Below, in pieces: positions 7,640 to 15,170 of a DNA stretch of 30,473 nt. A program made the position numbers and the translations under genes. Source of the DNA: a virus; the IMG/VR virus record IMGVR_UViG_3300032288_005111, positions 1-30,473 of that record, one strand, 5' to 3'. Below the pieces are notes generated by a model. It worked only from the letters and a program-made list of their open reading frames with translations. It searched no databases and had not been told where the DNA came from. Numbering within the stretch: the stretch's first letter is position 1; each line of letters starts with the position of its first letter.

Positions 7640-8832
7640 TGTGTTAATTCTTTTAATTCTAAAATCACTTCGTCGACCATTTTATTATATGAAAAAGTGA
7701 ATAGTGTATTTTTATTTTTTTCGATCTTTTCTTTATTTTTAATATACCAATCAATTAAATGCTTTTCACCTAAATTTTTAATTCTTTTAATTTCTTTAAA
7801 AACCGCATTTAATCTTTTATCATTATCTTTTATTTCGTCAAATGAGTAGTCGATTAAATCCTCATATAAATCAAAACCAAAATCTAATAATGTTTTATTA
7901 GCAAATGGATCACCAATTATTAAAAACGGTTGGCAGTTTGCTAATGGTTTAAAACTCTTCTCAGTTAAATTTAAACTATTTTCTTCAAATGTGGTTTCTA
8001 GGACAATATTAAAAATTGTACTAGAATAATGGGAAACGGTATTATATCTTAGGTAACTAAACTCATTATTCCCGTCTTTGGTAAAATCCCAATCTAAAAC
8101 ATTGTAACCCATTTTTAAAAAATCTTCAAAATAATTTGATAAACCATTTAATTCATCTTCTGTTGAATTATAAAATCTTCGATGTTCGTCTTTTATTAAC
8201 GTGGAGAGTAAAGTGTCTTTAATTAAATCATTTTTAATTAGCCATAAAATTGTTTTTATTCGATGGTCTCTAGTGCTGTTTTTACTATAACATAAAAAAA
8301 AATTAGTTTTAGGTTCAGTTAAATATTCATCAGTAGTGCACACACCCATCTTGTTCTCATTATGTAAAAAAGGTGAATCTTTAACTTTGGAATAATCACT
8401 AGATAAGTAACCCAATAAAAATGGTTTATATATAATATTTAATTCGTGGCTATAGTTTAAACAAATTTTATTTATTGTAATAACAGTAATTTGTTCTTTA
8501 TTTAATGAAAATTTATTTTTTAGTTCTAGTAATTTCAATATAAATGAATATTGATAATGGCCTTCTTGAAAACTGGAAAAAACTAATCTAACATTTGGGT
8601 TTTCTTTTACGGTTTTAAAAACATTATTAAAATATTCAATATTATTATTTAACACATCAACCCTTAGTTCACAAGTTACACTGAAATTCCATATTATTGG
8701 TTCATAGTTATTTATCTCTAAGATTGGATTTTTCCAACCATATACCCAATCTAAACTACTTGGTGCACATATTTTTCTAAACCCACCATTAGGAACATTT
8801 TCAAAATCAGAATTTTCGTAATAAAATTTCAT
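7636..8832 (-). CDS. Glycosyltransferase-like protein, paralogue 1
   Basis: 398 residues. The recognisable part is C-terminal: VLETTFEENSLNLTEKSFKP with LTEK at 289-292, then a PFLIIGDP strand, a GFDLYEDLIDYSFDEI segment and a helical tail. The E...(V/L)TEK..KP arrangement resembles the nucleotide-sugar-binding end of family 10 (fucosyltransferase-like) GT-B enzymes and a family of phage proteins found in glycan clusters. An earlier RDHR segment (about 190-195) is shared with the neighbouring paralogue. No membrane segment. A role in attaching the sugar made by this operon is inferred from context. It touches the next gene (shared base at 8832). Confidence 0.5.
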   Translation of the reverse strand: MKFYYENSDFENVPNGGFRKICAPSSLDWVYGWKNPILEINNYEPIIWNFSVTCELRVDVLNNNIEYFNNVFKTVKENPNVRLVFSSFQEGHYQYSFILKLLELKNKFSLNKEQITVITINKICLNYSHELNIIYKPFLLGYLSSDYSKVKDSPFLHNENKMGVCTTDEYLTEPKTNFFLCYSKNSTRDHRIKTILWLIKNDLIKDTLLSTLIKDEHRRFYNSTEDELNGLSNYFEDFLKMGYNVLDWDFTKDGNNEFSYLRYNTVSHYSSTIFNIVLETTFEENSLNLTEKSFKPLANCQPFLIIGDPFANKTLLDFGFDLYEDLIDYSFDEIKDNDKRLNAVFKEIKRIKNLGEKHLIDWYIKNKEKIEKNKNTLFTFSYNKMVDEVILELKELTQ

Positions 8833-10088
8833 TAAATAAATTTATTTCTAAATGAATTACCAATTAATTTTGAGAAATAAAAATCCATGTTTTGGCTCAA
8901 ACCATAGTATTTGATGTAATCAGAATTATGTTTTAATTTTTTATGATTATCTTTATAATATTGTATTACTTCATTTTTTATTTTTGATAATCTATCTATT
9001 TCTTGATAAACCTTAATTAATCTTTGTTTATTATTTATTTCATTGTCATAATCATGATTAATTAGATCATCAAAAAGAAATAAATCGTGTCTTTTTCTTA
9101 CGTCATCAACATGTTTATAACTTGCTAAAAATAGTGGTATCTGATAATAAGCGAAAGGTTTGTATGTTTTTTCTGTTAAATGTGTTTCATTTATCTCAAA
9201 ATGTGACTCTGTGATAATGTTTATGTAACTATTTTTATGCGTAGTTATTTCAACATGGTTACATTCATATTTTTCCGGCGTTTCAAACCAGTCCTTTTCT
9301 TGTTCGAAATAACTTAATTTTTTATTTTTACATATAAATTCATAATCCTCAAGCATGTTTTCCCCGGTTAATCCATCAATAAAATTTTCTCTTTTAAACG
9401 TAACCAAATCCGGGTGTTCTTGATGACCATACGGTAGAGACCAGTCAATCAAATCTGGTATATCTAAATGTCCATTATTTTTTAATAAGGTTAATAATGC
9501 TATTCGATGTGTTTTTGGTCTTCTATTTTGACATAAAAAAAGAAATTTTTTATCATAATTAATTTCGGTACTGTTAATTCTTCTACAAATCAAACTGGTT
9601 AATTCTAATAGATAGTTGCACTTGAAAATATTAATATTTAAATCTAATTTTACTTTATATTCCTCTAATCTAGAGTTGTTATTAATTATGTAAAATTGTT
9701 CTTGATTTAAATTCTTTTTTATAATTAAATTTTTCAGTGTGTTTAATTGTTCTTCAACATCCATAAAACTTTCATGTTCGCTTAGAAAAATAACACGTAG
9801 TCCATTGTTTCTTATTTTCTCTTCTACATTTAATGGTATAGCCCAATCGTTTTCATTGTAGAAAAAAGATAAGGCGCATACATGTGATATTACATAATAA
9901 AAATATTCGTTTTCGTTTACATAATCTAACGTATGTTTTTTTATGTTATATAAATTATTATTATTCAACATTACCTCTGGTAATATTGAACATGTTCTCT
10001 GAAATTTATCGTTTACGTTATTGCAATTTGGTTTTGGAGTTTCTTCGTTCAACCAATCATCAAAAACTAAATTTAAAAAATTACCCAT
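8832..10088 (-). CDS. Glycosyltransferase-like protein, paralogue 2
   Basis: 418 residues, related to the gene at 7636-8832. Shared landmarks in order: FLFLCQNRRPKTHRIALLTL (compare FFLCYSKNSTRDHRIKTILW), ITESHFEINETHLTEKTYKP with LTEK at 304-307, a hydrophobic PLFLASY strand, and FDDLINHDYDNEINNKQRLI. The parallel order of motifs indicates a tandem duplication that has diverged strongly. As above, the LTEK motif suggests a GT-B-type transferase, without certainty. It overlaps the upstream E1-alpha-like gene by 16 bp. A protein acting at a different glycosidic linkage from its paralogue would be a reasonable hypothesis. Confidence 0.5.
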   Translation of the reverse strand: MGNFLNLVFDDWLNEETPKPNCNNVNDKFQRTCSILPEVMLNNNNLYNIKKHTLDYVNENEYFYYVISHVCALSFFYNENDWAIPLNVEEKIRNNGLRVIFLSEHESFMDVEEQLNTLKNLIIKKNLNQEQFYIINNNSRLEEYKVKLDLNINIFKCNYLLELTSLICRRINSTEINYDKKFLFLCQNRRPKTHRIALLTLLKNNGHLDIPDLIDWSLPYGHQEHPDLVTFKRENFIDGLTGENMLEDYEFICKNKKLSYFEQEKDWFETPEKYECNHVEITTHKNSYINIITESHFEINETHLTEKTYKPFAYYQIPLFLASYKHVDDVRKRHDLFLFDDLINHDYDNEINNKQRLIKVYQEIDRLSKIKNEVIQYYKDNHKKLKHNSDYIKYYGLSQNMDFYFSKLIGNSFRNKFI

Positions 10089-10708
10089 TTACCTGTTCCG
10101 TAGTGCGGCCACTCTTTTTTGTAATCGTACCAAATAACATCATTTGGTACTTCTCTTTTTATTCCTCCCCACGTTTCGATAGTTGGGGTGTTTGTTGAAA
10201 CTCCGTTATCTTCTATAATAAATCTTATAGGTAAATTATTGTTTCTTGCATATTTGTGCATTTCATAAAAACCACCAGTTTCAAATGCCATGTCGCCAAT
10301 AAAACACCAGACAGTGTCTGTTTTACCGTCTCTTTTGTTCGCCAAAGCGACACCAGTTGCGATTGGTATAATTGCTCCAACAATAGCAGACGAGTAAAAT
10401 TTATCATCTTTAGAAACGATGGTTATTGATCTACCATTTAATATTTCTTCTTCCAACCAAACCGGACAAACGCCTTTAAGTAATGCGTGATAATGTGATC
10501 TCCATGTTGAAAATACCCAATCGGATGTTTTTATTCTTTTAAAAATTTCAATTAAGTTTGTTTCATTACCGCCACTTAGATGTATTGGTCCTCTAACTTT
10601 ACCATTTTCCCAATGACCTGCGATTAGTTTTTCAAATGCAATTAAATCGTCTTCGGTTTGTTCGATTTCTCTAACAATTGGTAAATTATCTTCTAAATTT
10701 TTTATCAT
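10073..10708 (-). CDS. ThDP-enzyme PP-domain protein, E1-alpha-like
   Basis: 211 residues, matching the PP domain of 2-oxoacid dehydrogenase E1-alpha. Visible: WRSHYHALLKGV (69-80, compare REHGHALARG of E1-alpha), VGAIIPIATGVALANK, and the Mg-ThDP motif beginning GDM at 138-140 (usually GDG) with FETGGFYEM, closing at E-D-N168 about 28 residues later. Standard E1-alpha proteins are 320-370 residues, so this is a minimal version. The complementary Pyr-domain protein is at 4360-4908 in the same operon, separated by five genes. The pair probably forms one active site. In a sugar operon a transketolase-like carbon transfer is a plausible role; no E2/E3 subunits are visible. Confidence 0.8.
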   Translation of the reverse strand: MIKNLEDNLPIVREIEQTEDDLIAFEKLIAGHWENGKVRGPIHLSGGNETNLIEIFKRIKTSDWVFSTWRSHYHALLKGVCPVWLEEEILNGRSITIVSKDDKFYSSAIVGAIIPIATGVALANKRDGKTDTVWCFIGDMAFETGGFYEMHKYARNNNLPIRFIIEDNGVSTNTPTIETWGGIKREVPNDVIWYDYKKEWPHYGTGKWVIF

Positions 10709-11115
10709 CTGTCTCTTTTTTGTAATATCGGATTATTTGTTGGCCATTCCATTTGGTATTCTGGATCGTTCCACTTGACAACTCCCTGTTCATCGGCATC
10801 AACGTAATTATCTTTATAGAATAAATTATAGTGAAACATGCAATCGGTTAAAGCATAGTGCCCATTTGCAAATCCTGGGGGAACAAGTACTTGATTTCTA
10901 TCTTTCTCTGTTATCATAAACGACTCCCACTCACCAAATGTTGATGAGTTTTTTCTCATATCTAGCACAACCAAATAGATGTCACCTACGGCGGCTTGAA
11001 CTAACTTCCATGTTTTATTATCGTAGTGTAATCCTCTTAGTACACCTTTGTACGATTTTGAAAATCTTCCATGGATGCTAATTTCAGATTTATCATAATG
11101 TATATGCCTCATCAC
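10705..11115 (-). CDS. RmlC-like sugar 3,5-epimerase, downstream part of a split gene
   Basis: The open frame from GTG 11115 (ATG 11112) encodes about 136 residues of an RmlC/DdahB-type cupin epimerase: GVLRGLHYDNKTWKLVQ with the catalytic-base His of RGLH, a VLDMRKNSSTFGEWE segment, VLVPPGFANGH (usually FAHGF), FHYNLFY, and a WNDP end. The reading frame continues upstream without a break as IYREYRGEIFTTFHSEQHP, which is the missing N-terminal RmlC segment, to a TAA at 11212-11214 and then on to an ATG at 11250. Counting from 11250 the gene would be 181 codons, the family's normal length. Either the N-truncated form is made, or the stop is a mutation or sequence error. Overlaps the PP-domain gene by 4 bp. 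Confidence 0.75.
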   Translation of the reverse strand: MMRHIHYDKSEISIHGRFSKSYKGVLRGLHYDNKTWKLVQAAVGDIYLVVLDMRKNSSTFGEWESFMITEKDRNQVLVPPGFANGHYALTDCMFHYNLFYKDNYVDADEQGVVKWNDPEYQMEWPTNNPILQKRDR

Positions 11116-11250
11116 AGGATGTTGCTCACTATGAAATGTTGTGAAGATCTCTCCTCTATATTCTCTATAAATCGAGGGTGTGAAGGTAGGTACCTCGTAT
11201 CCAAATTTACTTTAGGGGGTTTCAATAAAATCATCCCATTTATTATTCAT
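11116..11250 (-). pseudogene. 5' part of RmlC-like gene with in-frame TAA
   Basis: ATG at 11250-11248 overlaps the end of the upstream SGNH gene by 8 bp, the normal arrangement in this operon. It encodes MNNKWDDFIETP, then TAA (11214-11212), then SKFGYEVPTFTPSIYREYRG and onward in the same frame into the epimerase. The sequence after the stop is RmlC-like, so the frame was formerly or is really coding. No frameshift is needed; one base change removes the stop. A C5 run (minus strand) sits immediately before it. Confidence 0.65.
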
Positions 11251-12037
11251 AATTTTCTAAAAATTTTGATAATTTTTTAGCATACTCCATATGGCCAAAA
11301 TATCCTGGGTGAGAATCTTTGTAGTCATGTTTGAGTTCGCCATTTATTGTTAAATTATTATCATTACACCATCCGTTAACACTGCATGGTCTATCATCAT
11401 TTTCAAAAGTAATAATATCTTTTTTATCATAACAATTTGGAAAATATAGTTCGTTGTAACCCATTAAAAATATTTTAACGTTATTTAACTTACAAAAAGA
11501 GTATAGGCCAGTAAATAGATAATCGTCTTTTTTTACCGCCTCTTCAAAATCAAAGTGATTATTAAACCAATCATTAAAAACATTTTGGTTTAAAACATCT
11601 TCTTTATGTTTGTTATCATCGTAATATCTTCTAGTGGCATAATGAAAATAACGTTCATTATTTTCTTTCTTTGTATTAACAATATAATATTCTTTATTTT
11701 TAGAATAAAATACGTCGCACCTATCTGGATGCGGCTTTTCTAAAATTAAAAAAATTTTATCTTTAATGTGCCAATATTTGTCTAAAAATTCATACGACCT
11801 TCTAACTACTCTTTCAGATCCACCACCACATTCTCCATCATTTATATGTTTAACACCAATTATATCGGATAATCTCTTAGCAAAATTAACCTCCTCCCTA
11901 TTTTTCCATGTAACTCCGTATAATTTTTCATATACAGGTCTAAAACTATCTGGTCTAATTTCTGGTTCTTCTAACCCACCACCTACAACATTTGACGATC
12001 CATTAACATAAAAAAGTTTGTATTTTGAAAAGTCCAT
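11243..12037 (-). CDS. SGNH-like protein with modified block I
   Basis: 264 residues. The N-terminal strand KLFYVNGSSNVVGGG places GSS (Ser14/15) where SGNH hydrolases have GDS. The C-terminus ends DYKDSHPGYFGHMEYAKKL with Asp241/His243 in the block V position, the same DSH arrangement as the SGNH-like protein at 4908-5693, with which it shares little else. A Gly-rich GECGGGSERVVRR segment (about 67-80) may be block II. It is soluble. Likely an O-acyl esterase or transferase acting on the operon's sugar product, by inference only. It lies one base from the SDR gene and overlaps the broken epimerase start by 8 bp. Confidence 0.6.
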   Translation of the reverse strand: MDFSKYKLFYVNGSSNVVGGGLEEPEIRPDSFRPVYEKLYGVTWKNREEVNFAKRLSDIIGVKHINDGECGGGSERVVRRSYEFLDKYWHIKDKIFLILEKPHPDRCDVFYSKNKEYYIVNTKKENNERYFHYATRRYYDDNKHKEDVLNQNVFNDWFNNHFDFEEAVKKDDYLFTGLYSFCKLNNVKIFLMGYNELYFPNCYDKKDIITFENDDRPCSVNGWCNDNNLTINGELKHDYKDSHPGYFGHMEYAKKLSKFLENYE

Positions 12038-12038
12038 A

Positions 12039-13007
12039 TTAAAAATTTTGTGCGTAACCTAAAGGAAATCCATTTCTAAATTCAGATGTCATTCTAGGAA
12101 TTAAAACCTGATATGTTTTCATTAGTTCTTTTATGCCGTCGTCTAACGACCACTTTGGTTCCCATCCAGTTTTTTCAATTTTTTCGTTCGATACGATATA
12201 ATCTCTTTTATCTGGATCTTCATAGAAATCCGAATAGGTAATAGCAAAATCTGGTATAAATTGTTTTATTTTTTCTAACAATTCTTGTTTTGATAAATTT
12301 GCGTCACTTAACCCGACATTGTATACATTACTATTCATTGCAGAATAATTCTCTAAAGAAAAAGAAAATACATTTGCAACATCTTGAATATGTATAAAAT
12401 TTCTTTTAAAGTTTTTCTCAAATACGGTTATGTATTTATCGGTCATTGCTTTGTACACAAACTCATTTACCAATAAATCTGTTCTCATTCTAGGTGACGA
12501 TCCGAACACTGTGGCTAACCTAAAACATACTGCATTAGTGTGTTCTAATAAAATTCTTTCTGATTCACATTTACTTTCGCCATAAACAGATATTGGATTT
12601 AATGGTGATTCTTCGGTGCAAAATTTATCATCTTTACCAATACCATACCCACTATTTGTGTTTGGGTATAATATCATTTGTTCTTTAGATATGATATTAA
12701 GTATATTTTTAATTTGAGTATGGTTAACTTCCCAGGATAATTTTGGGTCTGCTTTACATGCTGGGAATCCAACAATTGCTGCTAACGGAATTATAACATC
12801 ATGTAACTCAACTTGTTGTTTTAATAAATTTTCATTTCTAACGTCACCATAGATAAAGTTATATTTTGGATTATAGGTGAATTGAAGTGGGGATAATTGT
12901 TTAAATAACAAACTATCAATAACGGTTACACTGTGATCAAGATCTAGAAATTTTTTAGTGATTACAGAACCTAGGTATCCGGCACCGCCAGTAATAAGGA
13001 TTTTCAT
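12039..13007 (-). CDS. Extended SDR NDP-sugar 4-epimerase/dehydratase-like
   Basis: 322 residues from ATG 13007 (MKILITGGAGYLG); a longer frame to 13079 runs through the terminator and is rejected. The Rossmann glycine motif TGGAGYLG is at 6-13. The active site PNTNSGYG (115-122) and the intact Y142-G-E-S-K146 make this the only one of the operon's three SDRs with a full catalytic set. Later RLATVFG, RNFIHIQDVANVF, YNVG and GWEPKWSLDDGI are standard for the NDP-sugar epimerase family. It is the first gene of the ten-gene minus-strand operon and is preceded by TATATTA-N5-ATG. Exact substrate unknown. Confidence 0.85.
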   Translation of the reverse strand: MKILITGGAGYLGSVITKKFLDLDHSVTVIDSLLFKQLSPLQFTYNPKYNFIYGDVRNENLLKQQVELHDVIIPLAAIVGFPACKADPKLSWEVNHTQIKNILNIISKEQMILYPNTNSGYGIGKDDKFCTEESPLNPISVYGESKCESERILLEHTNAVCFRLATVFGSSPRMRTDLLVNEFVYKAMTDKYITVFEKNFKRNFIHIQDVANVFSFSLENYSAMNSNVYNVGLSDANLSKQELLEKIKQFIPDFAITYSDFYEDPDKRDYIVSNEKIEKTGWEPKWSLDDGIKELMKTYQVLIPRMTSEFRNGFPLGYAQNF

Positions 13008-13019
13008 AGTATTAATATA
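13008..13019 (-). promoter_or_regulatory. TATATTA-N5-ATG element of the minus sugar operon
   Basis: Reading the minus strand, TATATTA (13019-13013) then ATACT then ATG (13007). The 15 bases TATATTAATACTATG match the plus-strand operon lead at 2396-2410 at 14 of 15 positions. I infer a shared promoter or start signal for the two sugar operons. Confidence 0.45.
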
Positions 13020-13038
13020 AGGAAAATTATGTAAAAAA

Positions 13039-13070
13039 CAAACCCCCGGGATAGAAATCAGGGGGTTTTT
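13039..13070. terminator. Intrinsic terminator between RNA-repair and sugar operons
   Basis: AACCCCC (13041-13047) pairs with GGGGGTT (13061-13067) across a 13-base loop. On the minus strand the stem is followed by TTTGTTTTTT, so it ends the operon that stops at 13122; the plus-strand side also has a T-rich tail. The minus-strand sugar operon begins just beyond it. Confidence 0.85.
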
Positions 13071-13121
13071 CTTTGGCAAGAAACTAAATGTATCTCTACA
13101 TTAATCTAATATACTTAAAAT

Positions 13122-13460
13122 TTATTTCTTTTCAAAGGCCTCATATAAAATTTTAATTTCAGCACATCTTTCATATTCCTCTAATTCTTCATAATACGGT
13201 AATATCTGCTCCATGAGAATATCATATTCATCTTTTTTAAATATGAATTCGGTATCCCATGATAGCGGACCAATGTCAGTAGACACTAATAATGTTAAAC
13301 TGCGTTTTCTACTGTTTTTTAACTCATTATAGATTTGTAAAACACCTTCATAAATCTGACCTTTATTTGTGTCGTAAAGTTGTTTAAAATCCCGATATTT
13401 CTTTTTTTCGATCTGTACCGTAATAAATGGTACTTTTCCGCTATTTCGTGTCCTTTTCAT
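13122..13460 (-). CDS. Unknown 112-aa protein after RNA ligase
   Basis: 112 residues, family not recognised. A basic N-terminus (KRTRNSGKVP) is followed by a strand, VPFITVQIEKKKYRDF, then a helix, then SLTLLVSTDIGPLSWDTEF and an acidic helical end (YYEELEEYERCAEIKILYEAF). Predicted soluble alpha/beta protein. The start overlaps the RNA ligase gene by 20 bp and the terminator follows, so it is the last gene of the RNA-repair operon. Function unknown; proximity suggests but does not prove a link to RNA repair. Confidence 0.7.
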   Translation of the reverse strand: MKRTRNSGKVPFITVQIEKKKYRDFKQLYDTNKGQIYEGVLQIYNELKNSRKRSLTLLVSTDIGPLSWDTEFIFKKDEYDILMEQILPYYEELEEYERCAEIKILYEAFEKK

Positions 13461-14478
13461 TTTTAAATGGCTTTGAGTATGATGGGTATATTGAATGCCA
13501 GATCATTTCATTTAATTGACTTGAGTATGAATCTAATCTTTTAAAAAGAAATGACCTATTTGGGTTGTCTTTAATTTTTTCCGCGAACTCTTTTTTGTTC
13601 ACTAATTCTTTAAACTCGTTTTCTATATCAACCTTAATTGTGTCAAATTGGTTTTGTAAATTTTGAGCGGTTCCTTTAACCCAATCATAAAATTCATCCG
13701 GAACTTTATCGAGAATTTCATCAAACGACTTACCTTCTTTTAAAATTTCCCAAATATCCCTATTGGAGATACCTGTTAAGATTTTATGTAGCCGTTTATA
13801 TTCATCCCCTTTAATTTTCATACGAAAACCATTTTTAAAACGGATTACGTAACCTTCTCTATCTTTACTGATTTCTTCTTGTAATAGTTCATATCCCTCG
13901 CCCCAAGTTTTATACGTTGTAACAACCTCAAAACCAGCGTCTTGCATCCAAAATAAACTACTATCTGGTATTTCATCACCAGTTTCAGTGTGGACACCAC
14001 CAAGAACAACTAATTTTTCTTCATCACCATAATCAACAACAATTCTATTTTCAGGGTAGATAATTTCAAACAAATATGTATTGTCTTTTCTTAAAGCACT
14101 GATATCATGTCTGTCGAGTATTTCTTTTCCTTTAATTGCTTGTGGCGATGTAAAAGATCCGCGTGTTGCTAATACCCACTCATTTTCATAATTAAAAAGA
14201 ATACCTAACGATCCATCCATTTTTTCATAAACAACATAATCCTCATTTGGTATGTCTTCTGGTTTATGTTCTTCGTAGTTAAAGAATTTCTTAAATGGTC
14301 TTGCAACAATGTCACCTTTTGAATTAGTAACCAATCCACGGCATTGTATAGTAATATCATCCCACAATCTATCGTATTGAACTTTTGGTGTATAATTCCA
14401 AATAGTTAAGTCGAAAGTTGGATGGGTTTGTTTATGTAACAAACCATCTCGGTGATATTTTTCTAAAATTTCTAACAT
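13441..14478 (-). CDS. T4 Rnl1-like RNA ligase
   Basis: 345 residues from ATG 14478 (MLEILEKYHRDG). An ATG at 14517 would add 13 residues but would overlap the preceding gene by 40 bp; the 14478 start forms TAATG with the stop of that gene and is preferred. Nucleotidyltransferase motifs are complete and in order: CRGLV (46-50), motif I E-K86-M-D-G-S with the AMP-accepting Lys86, RGSF, FEIIYP (motif IIIa), EGYVIRF (motif IV) and RMKIKGDEY (motif V). Such ligases seal broken tRNA or other RNA. The polynucleotide kinase two genes upstream supplies the 5' phosphate. T4 uses the same pair to undo host anticodon-nuclease cleavage, the likely role here. Confidence 0.9.
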   Translation of the reverse strand: MLEILEKYHRDGLLHKQTHPTFDLTIWNYTPKVQYDRLWDDITIQCRGLVTNSKGDIVARPFKKFFNYEEHKPEDIPNEDYVVYEKMDGSLGILFNYENEWVLATRGSFTSPQAIKGKEILDRHDISALRKDNTYLFEIIYPENRIVVDYGDEEKLVVLGGVHTETGDEIPDSSLFWMQDAGFEVVTTYKTWGEGYELLQEEISKDREGYVIRFKNGFRMKIKGDEYKRLHKILTGISNRDIWEILKEGKSFDEILDKVPDEFYDWVKGTAQNLQNQFDTIKVDIENEFKELVNKKEFAEKIKDNPNRSFLFKRLDSYSSQLNEMIWHSIYPSYSKPFKNEKDTK

Positions 14479-14708
14479 TATTTTATACTTCGGTATATGC
14501 CAGTAATAACTGACCATTTAAACCAAGTGAGGGACAAATATAAACCAACAAATCCATTTGCAAAAGATTTTGGCGAATGAGTTTCCAAATAAATGTCAAT
14601 TGTTGGTAATAAGTGAAAAGACCATTGATGTGTAAGTGTGTTAAAGTGCGGCTTCATAGAAGGTTTTGGTTTTACTGATTCGGTGAAAGAACTAATAAAT
14701 TTACTCAT
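14478..14708 (-). CDS. Small 76-aa protein between kinase and ligase
   Basis: 76 residues, not recognised. Contains SVKPKPSMKPHFN, a hydrophobic segment HQWSFHLLPTIDIYLE and a C-terminal FVGLYLSLTWFKWSVITG that could be a membrane-associated or buried helix. Its ATG follows the kinase TAA with no spacer, and its own TAA shares a base with the ligase ATG. That precise coupling on both sides makes it very likely a real gene. Whether it is a partner of the RNA-repair enzymes is unknown. Confidence 0.7.
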   Translation of the reverse strand: MSKFISSFTESVKPKPSMKPHFNTLTHQWSFHLLPTIDIYLETHSPKSFANGFVGLYLSLTWFKWSVITGIYRSIK

Positions 14709-15131
14709 TTAAAGTTTAATTTCAAACCTATTTTTCATTTGACTTACTTTATCTTCTGGGACTCCGTGAACGTTTAAACCATTGTGTCTATTTTCCACGA
14801 TGATGCTATATACTCTATAAGCATATCTTTCAGCCATTTCATAATACGCAGCCATTTCCCATTCTTGGGTGAACGTATTTGCAACAACAATCTTAAATGT
14901 TTCAAGTTTCATTTTTTCGGCACATCTAACCTGACATGAATTATGTGCTTCTTTTAATTTAGTGGCGTCAAACAGGTATTCACCTTTTTCGTTAACAAAA
15001 AAATCGTCAGCCGAAATAACATCAACGGACCCACCTGGTGTTGATAATATTACAGATGCTAGGGTGGTTTTCCCTGAACCGGGTAAACCTCTAAGTAATA
15101 TTAATTCTCCTTTATATGAAACTTCATCCAT
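14709..15131 (-). CDS. P-loop polynucleotide 5'-kinase (Pnk kinase-domain type)
   Basis: 140 residues. Walker A GLPGSGKTT at residues 15-23 after a strand ELILLR, then ISADDFF (about 39-45), where T4 Pnk has its general-acid Asp, then an EAHNSCQVRC helix and VVANTFTQEWEM as in Pnk/NEDD4BP2-type kinases. Only the kinase domain is present; the 3'-phosphatase domain of T4 Pnk is missing. It is followed without spacing by the 76-aa gene and then RNA ligase, forming an RNA-repair cassette. It could alternatively be a general small P-loop kinase, but the ligase context favours RNA 5'-end phosphorylation. Confidence 0.8.
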   Translation of the reverse strand: MDEVSYKGELILLRGLPGSGKTTLASVILSTPGGSVDVISADDFFVNEKGEYLFDATKLKEAHNSCQVRCAEKMKLETFKIVVANTFTQEWEMAAYYEMAERYAYRVYSIIVENRHNGLNVHGVPEDKVSQMKNRFEIKL

Positions 15132-15170
15132 AACAGATAAATATATTGGTCCAAAAATCGAAATTGTTTA

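Noticed and set aside
9884-10198. Plus-strand 104-aa ORF opposite the transferase-like gene
   Set aside because: Antisense shadow of two well-supported minus-strand genes, with no recognisable features.
11212-11214. Stop codon reassignment (TAA read as sense)
   Set aside because: Many intact genes in the window end with TAA at sensible positions, so TAA is a normal stop here.
13008-13079. Longer start for the SDR at 12039-13007 (adds 24 residues)
   Set aside because: The extension would be encoded by terminator sequence, and the Rossmann motif begins at MKILITGG.
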